Part shown: positions 9,773 to 19,471 of the stretch, piece after piece | Layout of the letters: each line of letters opens with the position of its first letter | How positions within the stretch are numbered: position 1 is the first letter of the stretch | The notes under the pieces: generated by a model | Databases searched by the model: none | What the model saw: the letters and a program-made list of their open reading frames with translations, nothing else | Told to the model about the DNA's origin: nothing | DNA from: Bacillota bacterium | Lineage (GTDB): Bacteria; Bacillota; Clostridia; Christensenellales; UMGS416 | DNA: 64,000 nt | Assembly (NCBI GenBank): GCA_016281935.1 | Contig: JAEEJN010000089.1 | Span: forward strand, 62,001 to 126,000 | Direction of reading: 5' to 3' | Made by a program: the position numbers and the translations under genes

Positions 9773-9801
9773 TTGACATAAATCTGCCAATCAGAGATAA
9801 T
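9773..9801 (+). promoter_or_regulatory. Sigma-A-type promoter
   Basis: TTGACA, 17 bp, GATAAT. Confidence 0.65.
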
Positions 9802-9823
9802 GGAGCATATGGAGGAAATGCCC

Positions 9824-10642
9824 GTGGAAATAGGATACTGTGTCAATATGGTGGCATCCGAGTTTGACCGTACCGGTATCGGGATGGATATGGCTGCCGC
9901 CGTGTACGATGAGATGTATGATTATGCTGAGCTCCCGCTTGCACAGATGATGGCACTGTCCGACAGCGATTTCCGGCGTGACGTGCTTGAGTTTGTTCGG
10001 GATCGGGGCATACGGGTTGCGGCATGCAACAATTTCGCGCCGGCAAGTCTCAGGCTTACCGGACCGGATGCACAGCCGAACGAGGCCGCGGATTATGCTG
10101 TGCGTGCTTTGGACCGCGCCGCTGCGTTAGGAGCGGATACCATCGTTTTCGGGTCTTCCGGTGCCAGAAACAGTCCGGCTTTTTTCCCGAAGGAAAGAGC
10201 AATCGATCAGCTGGCTTTCTTTCTTCATTATCTCGGTGAGGAAGCTGAAAAGAGAAAACTCTGCATTGCGATAGAACCTTTGAACAGGGGAGAGAGCAAC
10301 CTTGTCAATACTCTGGAGGAAGGTTTTCAGCTGATGAGCGCAGCAGACCATCCTTCTGTCGGAGTGCTTGCAGACAGTTATCATTTCCTCCTTGGGAGAG
10401 AAGATTTCACAAGCCTGAAAGATCGGGCATCTCAACTGAAACATGTGCACTTGGCACAGCCTCTGGGCAGGAGCCTTCCTTTGGAACCGGAGGAACTGTT
10501 TGATGGATTTATGGAAGCATTGCAGTCCGGAGGATATGACGGACGCATGTCTATCGAAGCTTATTGTCAGGGTTCGTTCAGGGAACTGGCCGGCAGGGCC
10601 AGAAACCGCCTGATGGACGAATGGAACAGGAGAATGATATGA
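9824..10642 (+). CDS. Xylose isomerase-like TIM-barrel / sugar phosphate isomerase-epimerase family protein
   Basis: AIEPLNRGESNLVNT and VGVLADSYHF motifs of the AP-endonuclease-2 superfamily. GTG start at 9824 fits RBS ggaggaaatgccc and the promoter position; the ORF track starts at 9800. Confidence 0.8.
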   Translation: MEIGYCVNMVASEFDRTGIGMDMAAAVYDEMYDYAELPLAQMMALSDSDFRRDVLEFVRDRGIRVAACNNFAPASLRLTGPDAQPNEAADYAVRALDRAAALGADTIVFGSSGARNSPAFFPKERAIDQLAFFLHYLGEEAEKRKLCIAIEPLNRGESNLVNTLEEGFQLMSAADHPSVGVLADSYHFLLGREDFTSLKDRASQLKHVHLAQPLGRSLPLEPEELFDGFMEALQSGGYDGRMSIEAYCQGSFRELAGRARNRLMDEWNRRMI

Positions 10643-11385
10643 GAGATTATGAAAAAGAGACTTCCGCGAGGATCGCTTTTATCAAAGAAAGGCTAGCGGA
10701 TGCCCATGCTGACGGAATCATCTATGGAAACAGCGGCGGCAAAGACTGCACACTGGTCGGTATACTGTGCAAGATGGCCTGCGATAATACCGTAGGCGTC
10801 GTCATGCCCTGCCAGAGCAGCCGGAATTATGGGTCTGACATGCAGGATGCTTTTACAGCTGCAGCTCAATACGGCATTGAAACACTGACGGTCGATCTGA
10901 GCGCGGTCAAGGAACAGTTTATGACGGCACTTGGTGAAGCGGGGACCATTACGGATGCAGCCTCGTCCAATATCAACCCCCGCCTGCGTATGACGACACT
11001 GTATGCTCTTGGCCAGTCACGGAATGCGCTTGTTGCCGGTACGGGCAACCGTAGTGAACGCTACATGGGCTACTTCACTAAATGGGGAGACGGAGCATGT
11101 GATTTCAATCCCATTGCAGATCTTACTGTGGAAGAGATCTATGAGTATCTGGCCTATTTCGATGCTCCTCTTTCGATTCGGACAAAAGCTCCTTCTGCGG
11201 GCCTGTATGAAGGCCAGACGGACGAAGATCAGATGGGAGTCAGTTATCAGGCAATCGATGATATGCTTTTGAGAGGAATCAGAAATGAAGGTTCCGAGGG
11301 TATCATTGAACGCGCTCATCGTGTGACCGCGCATAAAAGACGCCCGATTCCGTTGTATGCTGATCCTGACGGAGAGAAAGAATGA
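10639..11385 (+). CDS. nadE: NAD+ synthetase (ammonia-dependent type)
   Basis: P-loop SGGKDCTLVGIL, VAGTGNRSERYMGYFTKWGDGACDFNPIADLTVEEIYE; ATG 10639 overlaps the upstream stop. Confidence 0.9.
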   Translation: MRDYEKETSARIAFIKERLADAHADGIIYGNSGGKDCTLVGILCKMACDNTVGVVMPCQSSRNYGSDMQDAFTAAAQYGIETLTVDLSAVKEQFMTALGEAGTITDAASSNINPRLRMTTLYALGQSRNALVAGTGNRSERYMGYFTKWGDGACDFNPIADLTVEEIYEYLAYFDAPLSIRTKAPSAGLYEGQTDEDQMGVSYQAIDDMLLRGIRNEGSEGIIERAHRVTAHKRRPIPLYADPDGEKE

Positions 11386-11723
11386 ACATTCAGATCTTTG
11401 GGAGAAGCAAGTCTTTCGATACGCAGAAAGCACAGCGCTACTTTAAGGAACGTCGAATCCGTTTCCAGTATATTGATCTGAAAGAAAAGGCTATGTCCGC
11501 GGGTGAACTGCGTTCCGTTCGCGCGGCGGTCGGTGACCTGAATCTTCTCATAGACGACAAAGCAAAAAACTCGGAAGATTCCTGGATGCTGTATCTCGGT
11601 GATCCCAGGTCGATTGAAGACAAGCTGCTTGAACATCAGGAGTTCCTGAAGGTGCCGATCGTCCGTAACGGGCGGCAGGCTACAGTAGGATACTGTCCGG
11701 AGGTTTGGAAGACATGGGAGTAA
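11382..11723 (+). CDS. ArsC/Spx-family thioredoxin-fold protein
   Basis: MNIQIFGRSKSFDTQKAQRYFKERRIRFQYIDL...KVPIVRNGRQATVGY, typical ArsC/YffB-like pattern. Confidence 0.8.
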   Translation: MNIQIFGRSKSFDTQKAQRYFKERRIRFQYIDLKEKAMSAGELRSVRAAVGDLNLLIDDKAKNSEDSWMLYLGDPRSIEDKLLEHQEFLKVPIVRNGRQATVGYCPEVWKTWE

Positions 11724-12481
11724 AAAGAATCTTTTCCTGGAATGTGAACGGACTCCGTGCCTGTATGAACAAGGGATTCATGGAGTTCCTGAAAAACAGT
11801 GATGCGGACTGCGTATGCCTTCAGGAAACAAAAATGCAGCCTGAGCAGGCTGCCTGGGACTGGGATGAATACACAGCTCACTGGTTCAGCGCTGAAAGAA
11901 AAGGATATTCCGGTACGGCGCTTCTGGAAAGAATCGCCCCGGTCATGATAACGACGGGATTTCCTCAGGATTATACGGATCATCCTCAGGAAGGCAGGAT
12001 CATCACGGCAGAGTATCCGGATTTTTATCTTGTCTGTGCCTATGTTCCGAACGCACAGGAAGGACTGGCCCGCCTGCCGTACAGACTCCACTTCGAAGAA
12101 GATCTGAGACGATATCTCCACGTGCTCGACCAGACAAAGCCGGTCATTTACTGCGGAGATTTGAACGTTGCTTTCCAGCCGATCGATCTTTCGCATCCTG
12201 AAGCAAATCGGGGCAATCCCGGCTATTCAGATGAGGAACGTGCTGAGATGGGAAAACTCCAGGATTCCGGATTCGCAGATGTGTTCCGTGAATTGTATCC
12301 GGACAGGAAGGAAGCCTATACCTGGTGGAGTTACCGTATGCGGGCAAGAGAGCGGAACGTGGGATGGAGGATCGATTACTTTCTTGTGTCCCGAAGGTTC
12401 ATGGACAGGATCCAGGACTGTGTGATTCATGATGAGGTCATGGGTTCCGATCATTGTCCGATAGAACTTATCCTGAAATAG
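11714..12481 (+). CDS. xth: Exodeoxyribonuclease III / AP endonuclease
   Basis: FSWNVNGLRACMNKGF, LQETKMQPEQ, CGDLNVAFQPID, MGSDHCPI motifs. Confidence 0.95.
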   Translation: MGVKRIFSWNVNGLRACMNKGFMEFLKNSDADCVCLQETKMQPEQAAWDWDEYTAHWFSAERKGYSGTALLERIAPVMITTGFPQDYTDHPQEGRIITAEYPDFYLVCAYVPNAQEGLARLPYRLHFEEDLRRYLHVLDQTKPVIYCGDLNVAFQPIDLSHPEANRGNPGYSDEERAEMGKLQDSGFADVFRELYPDRKEAYTWWSYRMRARERNVGWRIDYFLVSRRFMDRIQDCVIHDEVMGSDHCPIELILK

Positions 12482-12491
12482 CGATCAATGA

Positions 12492-12540
12492 ACAACGGCG
12501 GTACGGCCTGATGGCTGTACCGCCGATTCTGTTGTTGAAA
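12492..12540. terminator. Hairpin between convergent xth and cyclophilin genes
   Basis: CGGCGGTACGGC/GCTGTACCGCCG stem. Confidence 0.6.
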
Positions 12541-12577
12541 AAACGATATACCGTTCTGCGTGATATCGGTGATTTGG

Positions 12578-13138
12578 TTACCTGATCTTCACTGAAACGA
12601 TGACCGGCTGATATTCCGGGGGAACTGTACCGTTTTTGTCGATGACAGGCGTATTGGCTGCGATGGCATCCACGATCTCGATTCCGGAAGTCACATGCCC
12701 GAAGGCGGCATACTGTCCATCAAGGAATACAGAATCCTGATGTACGATGAAGAACTGACTGCTCGCGCTGTCATAACTGATGTTGTTGCGTGCCATTGAG
12801 ATCACGCCGCGGGTATGCGATATGGGATTCTTCACACCGTTGACGGCAAACTCTCCCTTGATAGTTTCGGAAGAACCGCCTCTCCCGGTTCCGGTGGGAT
12901 CGCCGCCCTGGATCATGAACCCATAGATCACGCGATGAAAAGTCAGTCCGTCATAGAATCCGGATTTAGCGAGTTTGACGAAATTATCCACCGTTTTGGG
13001 CGCGGCGGATCTGTCCAGTTCCACCGTAATGATGCCGTAGCCCTGCACTTCGATCTCCGCAACGGGATTCTTTTTGGAACAGGCGGGCAGAACCAGACAC
13101 AGAAAAGCAAGAATCAGAACGATTGCTGTTTTTTTCAT
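12578..13138 (-). CDS. Cyclophilin-type peptidyl-prolyl isomerase, lipoprotein
   Basis: Lipobox LVLPAC; FHRVIYGFMIQGGDPTGTGRGG; start at 13138. Confidence 0.92.
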   Translation of the reverse strand: MKKTAIVLILAFLCLVLPACSKKNPVAEIEVQGYGIITVELDRSAAPKTVDNFVKLAKSGFYDGLTFHRVIYGFMIQGGDPTGTGRGGSSETIKGEFAVNGVKNPISHTRGVISMARNNISYDSASSQFFIVHQDSVFLDGQYAAFGHVTSGIEIVDAIAANTPVIDKNGTVPPEYQPVIVSVKIR

Positions 13139-13140
13139 TT

Positions 13141-14514
13141 TCAAACCTCCTGAGTGTTGAGTCCGGAACCGCCGGAAATGCCTTTGCTTTTCCGAACCAT
13201 GAGATAACTGATCAGATGACCGGCGGCAGCAAGAGACCATGAGGCGGGATAGCAGCCATACAGGACCCGGATCGTGGGATACCAGGCGAAGACGGTATAC
13301 AGCCAGATGATGCGGAACACGCAGCAGCCCACAAGCGTGATCAGCATGGGAGCGATGGAATAGCCCATGCCTCTCATGACGCCGGGAACGGTGTTCATGA
13401 TGCCGCAGGTGAAGTAGACGATCATCATAACGTTGACTTTTATGACTCCCAACTCTATGACTTCGGGGTCACTGGTATAGATGGACAGAAGCGGACGGGA
13501 GAACAGCATCATGGCGCCGCCCAACAGGATCCAGGTGATAAAGACAAAGACCAGATCCACTTTCACGATCGAATCCACCCTCTTCGGGTTACCGGCTCCT
13601 ATGTTCTGACCGGTGAAAGTGATTGCAGCATTGTAATAAGCATTCATGGTCGTTCCCACCATGCCTTCCAGATTGCTGGCTGCGGAAGAAGCTGCCACAA
13701 GAGTGGAGCCGAAAGAATTGACAGCGGACTGGATGAGGACGTTGGAGATTGAGAACAGTGTTCCCTGCATGCCTGCGGGAAGCCCGATCCGAACAAGGCT
13801 CTTGAGCTTCTCAGGATCCAGCTGCATCTTTTTCCAGAAGAACCGGATACAGCCGTCCGAGTGAAGCAGACAGAGCATGAGCAGGACGACAGAGAGATAC
13901 TGAGATACAACTGTGGCGATTGCAACTCCCGCAACGCTCATCCGGAACGCGATTACGAAAATGAGATTCAGGATGACATTGACGATTCCGCTGATGATCA
14001 GATAATACATCGGACGCTTGGAATCGCCTACAGCTCTCAGGACTGCGGCCCCGAAATTGTATACCATGTTTGCAGGCATTCCGAGAAAATAGATTCTCAT
14101 ATATAGAGCTGAAAGGTCAAGAATGTTGTCGGGCGTTCCCATCAGAGAAAGAAGAGGACGGCAGAAAATGATGCCTACTGCACCGACGAACAGACCGCCA
14201 AGTATGGAAACGGTTATAGAAGTGTGAACAGATCGGGACACGTCGGCGGGCCGGTCTGCACCGTAATCCTGAGCGACGATGACACTCGTACCGACAGACA
14301 ATCCCATGAATAGATTAACGAGCAGATTGATGAGAGCCCCGGTCGCTCCGACCGCTCCCAGTGCGTTGCTGCCTGCGTATCTTCCGACTACGACCATGTC
14401 TGCAGCATTGAACAGCAGCTGGAGAAGATTCATGGCCATAATGGGCAGAGCGAATATGAGCATGTTCTTCAGCAGCGGCCCATGAATCATATCGATATCG
14501 GAATGCCTTTTCAT
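13141..14514 (-). CDS. MATE family multidrug/sodium antiporter
   Basis: 12-TM hydrophobic profile; NAADMVVVGRYAGSNALGAVGA motif. Confidence 0.92.
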   Translation of the reverse strand: MKRHSDIDMIHGPLLKNMLIFALPIMAMNLLQLLFNAADMVVVGRYAGSNALGAVGATGALINLLVNLFMGLSVGTSVIVAQDYGADRPADVSRSVHTSITVSILGGLFVGAVGIIFCRPLLSLMGTPDNILDLSALYMRIYFLGMPANMVYNFGAAVLRAVGDSKRPMYYLIISGIVNVILNLIFVIAFRMSVAGVAIATVVSQYLSVVLLMLCLLHSDGCIRFFWKKMQLDPEKLKSLVRIGLPAGMQGTLFSISNVLIQSAVNSFGSTLVAASSAASNLEGMVGTTMNAYYNAAITFTGQNIGAGNPKRVDSIVKVDLVFVFITWILLGGAMMLFSRPLLSIYTSDPEVIELGVIKVNVMMIVYFTCGIMNTVPGVMRGMGYSIAPMLITLVGCCVFRIIWLYTVFAWYPTIRVLYGCYPASWSLAAAGHLISYLMVRKSKGISGGSGLNTQEV

Positions 14515-14699
14515 TGGAACCTCTCTCCGTAAGACTCACTGTAACGATACTATTATATCAGAACTCTATCGGTCCGTATGTTGTGGGAATACACGAAATT
14601 TGACTGGCGATACTGATGCGGAAAACAGGCTGAAATCGTTCTCAGAGGACTTTGCCCCTAAGCTCTGCATAGCCTGTCGCGTCCGGAAGAGAGGTTTTT

Positions 14700-14755
14700 T
14701 GCAAAAGAGAACGTCCCTGCATCCATCAGTAATCTGACGGATGCGGAGACGTGCC
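14700..14755 (-). terminator. Terminator downstream of the NUDIX gene
   Basis: Minus strand: CGTCtCCGCATCCgTCAG...CTGAtGGATGCaGGGACG hairpin followed by ttctctttt. Confidence 0.65.
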
Positions 14756-14785
14756 AGAATGCGCAGCGTGCATGAGATGCAAGGG

Positions 14786-15316
14786 TCAGGAGCAGAGCAA
14801 GCTGTGTGCCATGAGGATCGCAGTCACGGTCTTGCTGTCTTGAAGCTCACCGTTCATGACCCGCCTGAACAGCTGTTCCAGAGGCTGCACTTCCACGGAT
14901 ACCCATTCGTCTTCGTCCGGATGGGCTGTTCCGCGGTGAAGTCCGGTCGCAAGATAGATGTGAACAATCTCCTGATCGTATGCAGCGGCAGGATACTGAC
15001 TGACCAGATGTTTCCAGTTGTTCGCACTGAGTCCGGTCTCTTCTTCCAGTTCCCGCTTTGCAGCTTCGAGAGGATCTTCTCCGGGTTCCAGCTTGCCTGC
15101 GGGAATCTCCAGAGTATCTCTTCCTATCGCAATGCGGTCCTGGCGAACCAGATAGACGTTCCCTTCTTCGTCAACAGGGATGCAGGCGGAAGCGCCTGGG
15201 TGCAGAAGAACCTCATAGACTCCCTGTTTTCCGTCCGGTTTTTCGATCAGCCAGTGTTCTAGTGTGACGACTTTCCCGTCAAACCGGCGGGTTTTATGTA
15301 AAACTTTTTCTCGCAT
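14786..15316 (-). CDS. NUDIX hydrolase, ADP-ribose pyrophosphatase type
   Basis: Nudix box AGKLEPGEDPLEAAKRELEEETGL; start ATG 15316 after ggaggggcac. Confidence 0.92.
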   Translation of the reverse strand: MREKVLHKTRRFDGKVVTLEHWLIEKPDGKQGVYEVLLHPGASACIPVDEEGNVYLVRQDRIAIGRDTLEIPAGKLEPGEDPLEAAKRELEEETGLSANNWKHLVSQYPAAAYDQEIVHIYLATGLHRGTAHPDEDEWVSVEVQPLEQLFRRVMNGELQDSKTVTAILMAHSLLCS

Positions 15317-15379
15317 GTGCCCCTCCTGTTTCCAAATCAGTATAGCACGCAAAGACGGTTCATGGAAGCCCGAAAGCGT

Positions 15380-15409
15380 TTGCATTTATGCAGGGTATAA
15401 TGATATAAT
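15380..15409 (+). promoter_or_regulatory. Candidate lon promoter
   Basis: TTGCAT, 18 bp, TATAAT. Confidence 0.5.
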
Positions 15410-15458
15410 AACGTAACAATAACCAACTCTTGTCTGAAAGAGAATCAAGGAGAACTGA

Positions 15459-17774
15459 ATGGACGATATTCGTGTGACACTGCCTGTCATCGCTCTGCGC
15501 GGAGTGGTGGCTTTTCCGCAGCTGCCTACGATGCTCGATATTGCCAGAGAACGTTCGGCCACAGCGCTGAAATTGGCGATGGAAATGGACCGTAAGGTCA
15601 TTCTTGTGATGCAGAAACATATCGAAGTCGAAGAACCTCAGTCTTCGGATCTTCATACGATCGGCGTCACTGCACGTATCCTTCAGTTGGTGCACCCGCA
15701 GGGAGAAAACCTTCGCCTGATGGTGGAAGGAGAGGCTCGCGTGCGCCTGCTGTCCGTTTTCGAGAAAGACGGGAGCCTGTGGGCCGAAGCGGAATTCATA
15801 GGGCAGCTCATCCCGAATCCGGAGGATCCGGAATGCCAGGCCCACGTACGGCTGCTCACGGAGGCTTTTGAGACCTATGCGCAGATTTCCGGACGGCTGT
15901 CTCCGGAAATCGTTCTGTCTGCGATCGCTCAGCCGACACCCGCCCGCCTTACCGACTATCTTGCTTTCCATGCACTTCAGGATCCTGAAAAACGTCAGCA
16001 GGTCCTTTCGTGTGCTGATCTGTACAGACGCATGGAACTGACGCTGTCTCTGATCCGTGATGAGACCGAAATCCTCCGTGAAGAGAATCTGATCCAGGAT
16101 CAGGTGCGTGAAGAATTCGGGGAAAGACAGCGGGAGCAGTATCTGCGCGAGCAGATCCGTCAGATCCAGATCGAACTCGGGGACGACGACATGGCGGAAC
16201 TGGAGGCTTACCGGGAGAAGATCGAAGCCTCCCCCATGAATGAGGAAGCGAAGGAAAAAGCTGAGCGTGAACTGCACAGACTGGAACGCATGCCTGCCAA
16301 CATGCCGGAGTCGACCGTGCTCACAACGTGGCTGGACTGGATTCTGGATGTGCCCTGGGGGAAAATGACGGAAGATGATCTGGACCTCTCCCACGTGGAA
16401 CGCATTCTGAACGAGGATCATTATGGCCTGGAAAAAGTCAAGGAGAGGATCCTTGAGTATCTGGCGGCCAAACGTCTGTCCAACAACCAGCTCGGATCGA
16501 TCCTCTGTCTTGTCGGTCCTCCCGGAGTAGGAAAGACTTCCGTAGCTCGCTCTGTAGCAAGGGCGATGGGGCGGGAGTTTGTACGGGTTTCACTCGGCGG
16601 TCTGAGAGATGAAGCTGAGATCCGCGGGCACAGACGCACCTATGTAGGGGCTATTCCCGGATGTGTCATTTCTTCCCTGAAAAAAGCCGGGACGATGAAT
16701 CCCGTGTTTCTGTTCGATGAACTGGACAAGATGAGCCATGATTTCCGGGGCGATCCTGCGTCGGCCATGCTTGAAGTCCTGGACGGTGAACAGAATGTAG
16801 CCTTCAGAGATCTGTATCTGGATGTGCCTGTAGACCTGAGCCATGTGATGTTCCTGGCTACGGCAAACAATCTGGAGGGAATTCCCGAACCGCTTCGCGA
16901 CCGCATGGAGATCATCGAACTGGATGGTTATACCCAGCTTGAGAAAGCAGCGATCGGCAAACGGCATCTGTTCCCGAAACAGCGCAAACTGCAGGGCATT
17001 GAACCATCTCAACTGCGCCTTACCGATGCTGTCTATCCTCTGATCATCGACGGATATACGAGGGAAGCCGGCGTGCGTTCTCTGGAACGTCAGATCGGAA
17101 AGATCTGCAGACGGGCCGCGAAGAAGATCGTCGATATGGGAGAAGACCGCAAACGGATCGTAGTCGGTCGAAAGAACCTGGAAGAGTATCTTGGACCTGT
17201 ACGTTTCAGGAGAGAACCCGAGAGTACCAAGGACCTCATTGGTGTGGCTCATGGGCTCGCATGGACAAGCGTCGGAGGGGAGACTCTTGTGGTCGAAGTG
17301 TCTACGATGCCCGGTTCCGGAAAACTTGAACTTACGGGACAGCTGGGTGAAGTGATGAGAGAATCCGCTATGGCTGCCCTGTCTGGGATCCGTTCGCGTC
17401 AGGAACAGCTGTGTCTGCCGGAGGACTTCCATAAGAAACTGGATATCCATGTGCATGTACCTGAAGGCGCAGTGCCGAAGGATGGCCCCTCCGCAGGTAT
17501 TACAATGGCGACAGCCATGGTGTCAGCTCTGACCGGGAAGCCTGTACGAGGCGATCTGGCTATGACGGGAGAGATCACCCTGCGGGGAAGGGTTTTGCCC
17601 ATCGGAGGTCTCAAGGAAAAATCCATGGCAGCATACCGTGAAGGGATGAAACAGGTTCTTATTCCCAAAGGCAATATACCGGATCTGGAAGAGGTAGCCC
17701 CAGAAATCAAGGAAGGACTGGTGTTCACTCCGGTCTCTACCTTGGATGAAGTGCTTTCCATTGCACTTAGATGA
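15459..17774 (+). CDS. lon: ATP-dependent Lon protease
   Basis: Walker [16 protein letters not shown], catalytic [15 protein letters not shown], full-length LonA. Confidence 0.98.
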   Translation: MDDIRVTLPVIALRGVVAFPQLPTMLDIARERSATALKLAMEMDRKVILVMQKHIEVEEPQSSDLHTIGVTARILQLVHPQGENLRLMVEGEARVRLLSVFEKDGSLWAEAEFIGQLIPNPEDPECQAHVRLLTEAFETYAQISGRLSPEIVLSAIAQPTPARLTDYLAFHALQDPEKRQQVLSCADLYRRMELTLSLIRDETEILREENLIQDQVREEFGERQREQYLREQIRQIQIELGDDDMAELEAYREKIEASPMNEEAKEKAERELHRLERMPANMPESTVLTTWLDWILDVPWGKMTEDDLDLSHVERILNEDHYGLEKVKERILEYLAAKRLSNNQLGSILCLVGPPGVGKTSVARSVARAMGREFVRVSLGGLRDEAEIRGHRRTYVGAIPGCVISSLKKAGTMNPVFLFDELDKMSHDFRGDPASAMLEVLDGEQNVAFRDLYLDVPVDLSHVMFLATANNLEGIPEPLRDRMEIIELDGYTQLEKAAIGKRHLFPKQRKLQGIEPSQLRLTDAVYPLIIDGYTREAGVRSLERQIGKICRRAAKKIVDMGEDRKRIVVGRKNLEEYLGPVRFRREPESTKDLIGVAHGLAWTSVGGETLVVEVSTMPGSGKLELTGQLGEVMRESAMAALSGIRSRQEQLCLPEDFHKKLDIHVHVPEGAVPKDGPSAGITMATAMVSALTGKPVRGDLAMTGEITLRGRVLPIGGLKEKSMAAYREGMKQVLIPKGNIPDLEEVAPEIKEGLVFTPVSTLDEVLSIALR

Positions 17775-17815
17775 AAAAAGGGCTCCGTTCTTCGGAGCCC
17801 TTTCCGTTTTGTTTG
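17775..17815 (+). terminator. Terminator between lon and engB
   Basis: aaagggctccgttcttcggagccctttccgtttt hairpin. Confidence 0.8.
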
Positions 17816-17829
17816 AAAAGGAGTTAATT

Positions 17830-18444
17830 GTGGCTTTTGAGATCAAAAAGGCGGAGTTTGTGACGTCCGCTGCAGACCCGGCAAAACTGAAAATCCCATG
17901 TCTTCCCGAGATTGCTCTGGTCGGCCGCTCAAATGTGGGAAAATCTTCTCTTATCAATGCACTGTGCCGGAATTCACATCTTGCAAAAGTGTCTTCGACT
18001 CCGGGCAAGACCAGACTCGTGAATTATTTCCGCATCAATGAGTCGTTCTACCTTGTGGATCTTCCGGGTTACGGATATGCAAAGGTGTCCAGAGACGAAC
18101 AGACTTCCTGGGGGCCTATGATTGAAGAATATTTGACGAATTCCAAGTCCTTGAAAGCTCTGTTCCTGCTGATGGATATCCGTCGTGAGCCCAGTCAGGA
18201 CGATCTGCAGATGGCCTATTATCTTCAGCATTATGCGATCCCCTGCGTGATCGTGGCCACTAAGGCTGATCAGATCACCAGGTCTCAGCGGAAACTGTCA
18301 TCTGCCAGACTGTCGGATTCACTCGGCATGACCTTTCGAACACCCACTGTCGTATTCTCGACAAAAGAATCCCGCTGCCGGGACGATCTTCTGGAAGCAG
18401 TGAGGAAAACACTTGAGGAAGGCTGGACGGTCGGTGAATCCTGA
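17830..18444 (+). CDS. engB: Ribosome biogenesis GTP-binding protein YsxC/EngB
   Basis: GRSNVGKSSLINAL, TPGKTR, DLPGYGYAKV, ATKADQI. GTG start at 17830 with aaaaggag RBS; the track's 17746 start lies inside lon. Confidence 0.93.
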   Translation: MAFEIKKAEFVTSAADPAKLKIPCLPEIALVGRSNVGKSSLINALCRNSHLAKVSSTPGKTRLVNYFRINESFYLVDLPGYGYAKVSRDEQTSWGPMIEEYLTNSKSLKALFLLMDIRREPSQDDLQMAYYLQHYAIPCVIVATKADQITRSQRKLSSARLSDSLGMTFRTPTVVFSTKESRCRDDLLEAVRKTLEEGWTVGES

Positions 18445-18514
18445 CCTTCAGGCGCGACAGCAAATGTGAATATGAAACTGTCCGCGATTAACAACTGTAT
18501 ATCAACGGAGGTAT

Positions 18515-18550
18515 CAGAAAAGGGGACCCGATCGGGTCCCCTTTGGGATT
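18515..18550. terminator. Hairpin terminator between convergent genes
   Basis: aaaggggacccgatcgggtcccctttgg. Confidence 0.75.
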
Positions 18551-18565
18551 ATCCTGTTTCAGTCT

Positions 18566-19423
18566 TTATTTATCCCAGTTGGGATCATAGGGAGTCTGCT
18601 GCAGGAGCATGCGCTCGATCACGCCGTCAGCATTGAAGACGAAGTACACGGAACGATAGGCTTCCTTGTCGGTGCCAATCAGATCGTCCTTCTGGTTATC
18701 CACGGGATACACATACAGATAAGCTTCTTTGCCGTCAAGAGTGGTCTTCTTGCCGAACGCATCATGCGTATAGGTCTTTTCAGCGAACTGGCCTTTGTAG
18801 AAGTAGTCGCCGGAAGCACCGGTCGTCTCGCAGAAGTTGGCTTCTACGTCGGCTTTGGTGGACTTGCCAATGATCATGCCGCGAGGCAGGACGAAACGAT
18901 CGTTGTTGTTTTCGCCGAGAGCGGAAGAGTCATACACATCGATGGATACGCACTTGCCGTCGCCAGCATAGGAAGCATACAGGATATCGGTCAGATCCTT
19001 GGTGAAGGAACCGAGGGTGACACCGGCTTCAACTTCCTTTTCGCTGTATTCGAACTTCATGGTCAGTCCGGCAAGACTCCAGATGCAGATCGTGCGGCCG
19101 TATTCGTCAATAGCATTCTCCAGATCAGCGATCCAAGCCACGGGCTTCTGCTTCAGCTGAGCGTCAGCCTTAGCGGCTTTCAGGCCGATTTTGAAACCGA
19201 GGCCGATGGAATCATCGTTCTTGCGGTCAAAATAATCGGGATAATTGGTCGGGATCTTGGTGGCGACAGCCAGAGACTGACCGCCCTGCTGGGCAGGAGC
19301 CTGCGTGGCAGCGGCAGCGCCGGGATCGTCGGTGACGGGAGTACCGGAACCGCTGGAGCAAGCCGTGAACAGGCAAGACGCGGCAAGCAGCAAGCACAGT
19401 ACTACGATGAGCTTCTTTTTCAT
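18566..19423 (-). CDS. Putative secreted lipoprotein, function unknown
   Basis: Signal peptide with lipobox ASCLFTACSS and an Ala/Gln/Pro linker. Confidence 0.8.
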   Translation of the reverse strand: MKKKLIVVLCLLLAASCLFTACSSGSGTPVTDDPGAAAATQAPAQQGGQSLAVATKIPTNYPDYFDRKNDDSIGLGFKIGLKAAKADAQLKQKPVAWIADLENAIDEYGRTICIWSLAGLTMKFEYSEKEVEAGVTLGSFTKDLTDILYASYAGDGKCVSIDVYDSSALGENNNDRFVLPRGMIIGKSTKADVEANFCETTGASGDYFYKGQFAEKTYTHDAFGKKTTLDGKEAYLYVYPVDNQKDDLIGTDKEAYRSVYFVFNADGVIERMLLQQTPYDPNWDK

Positions 19424-19471
19424 TTTCTTACCTCCTGTAAAATCTTACGGCATAGCCGTATGTAGGTCGGT

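Noticed and set aside
17746-17829. N-terminal extension of the engB ORF into lon
   Set aside because: A terminator lies between the lon stop and the GTG at 17830, which has a good ribosome-binding site.
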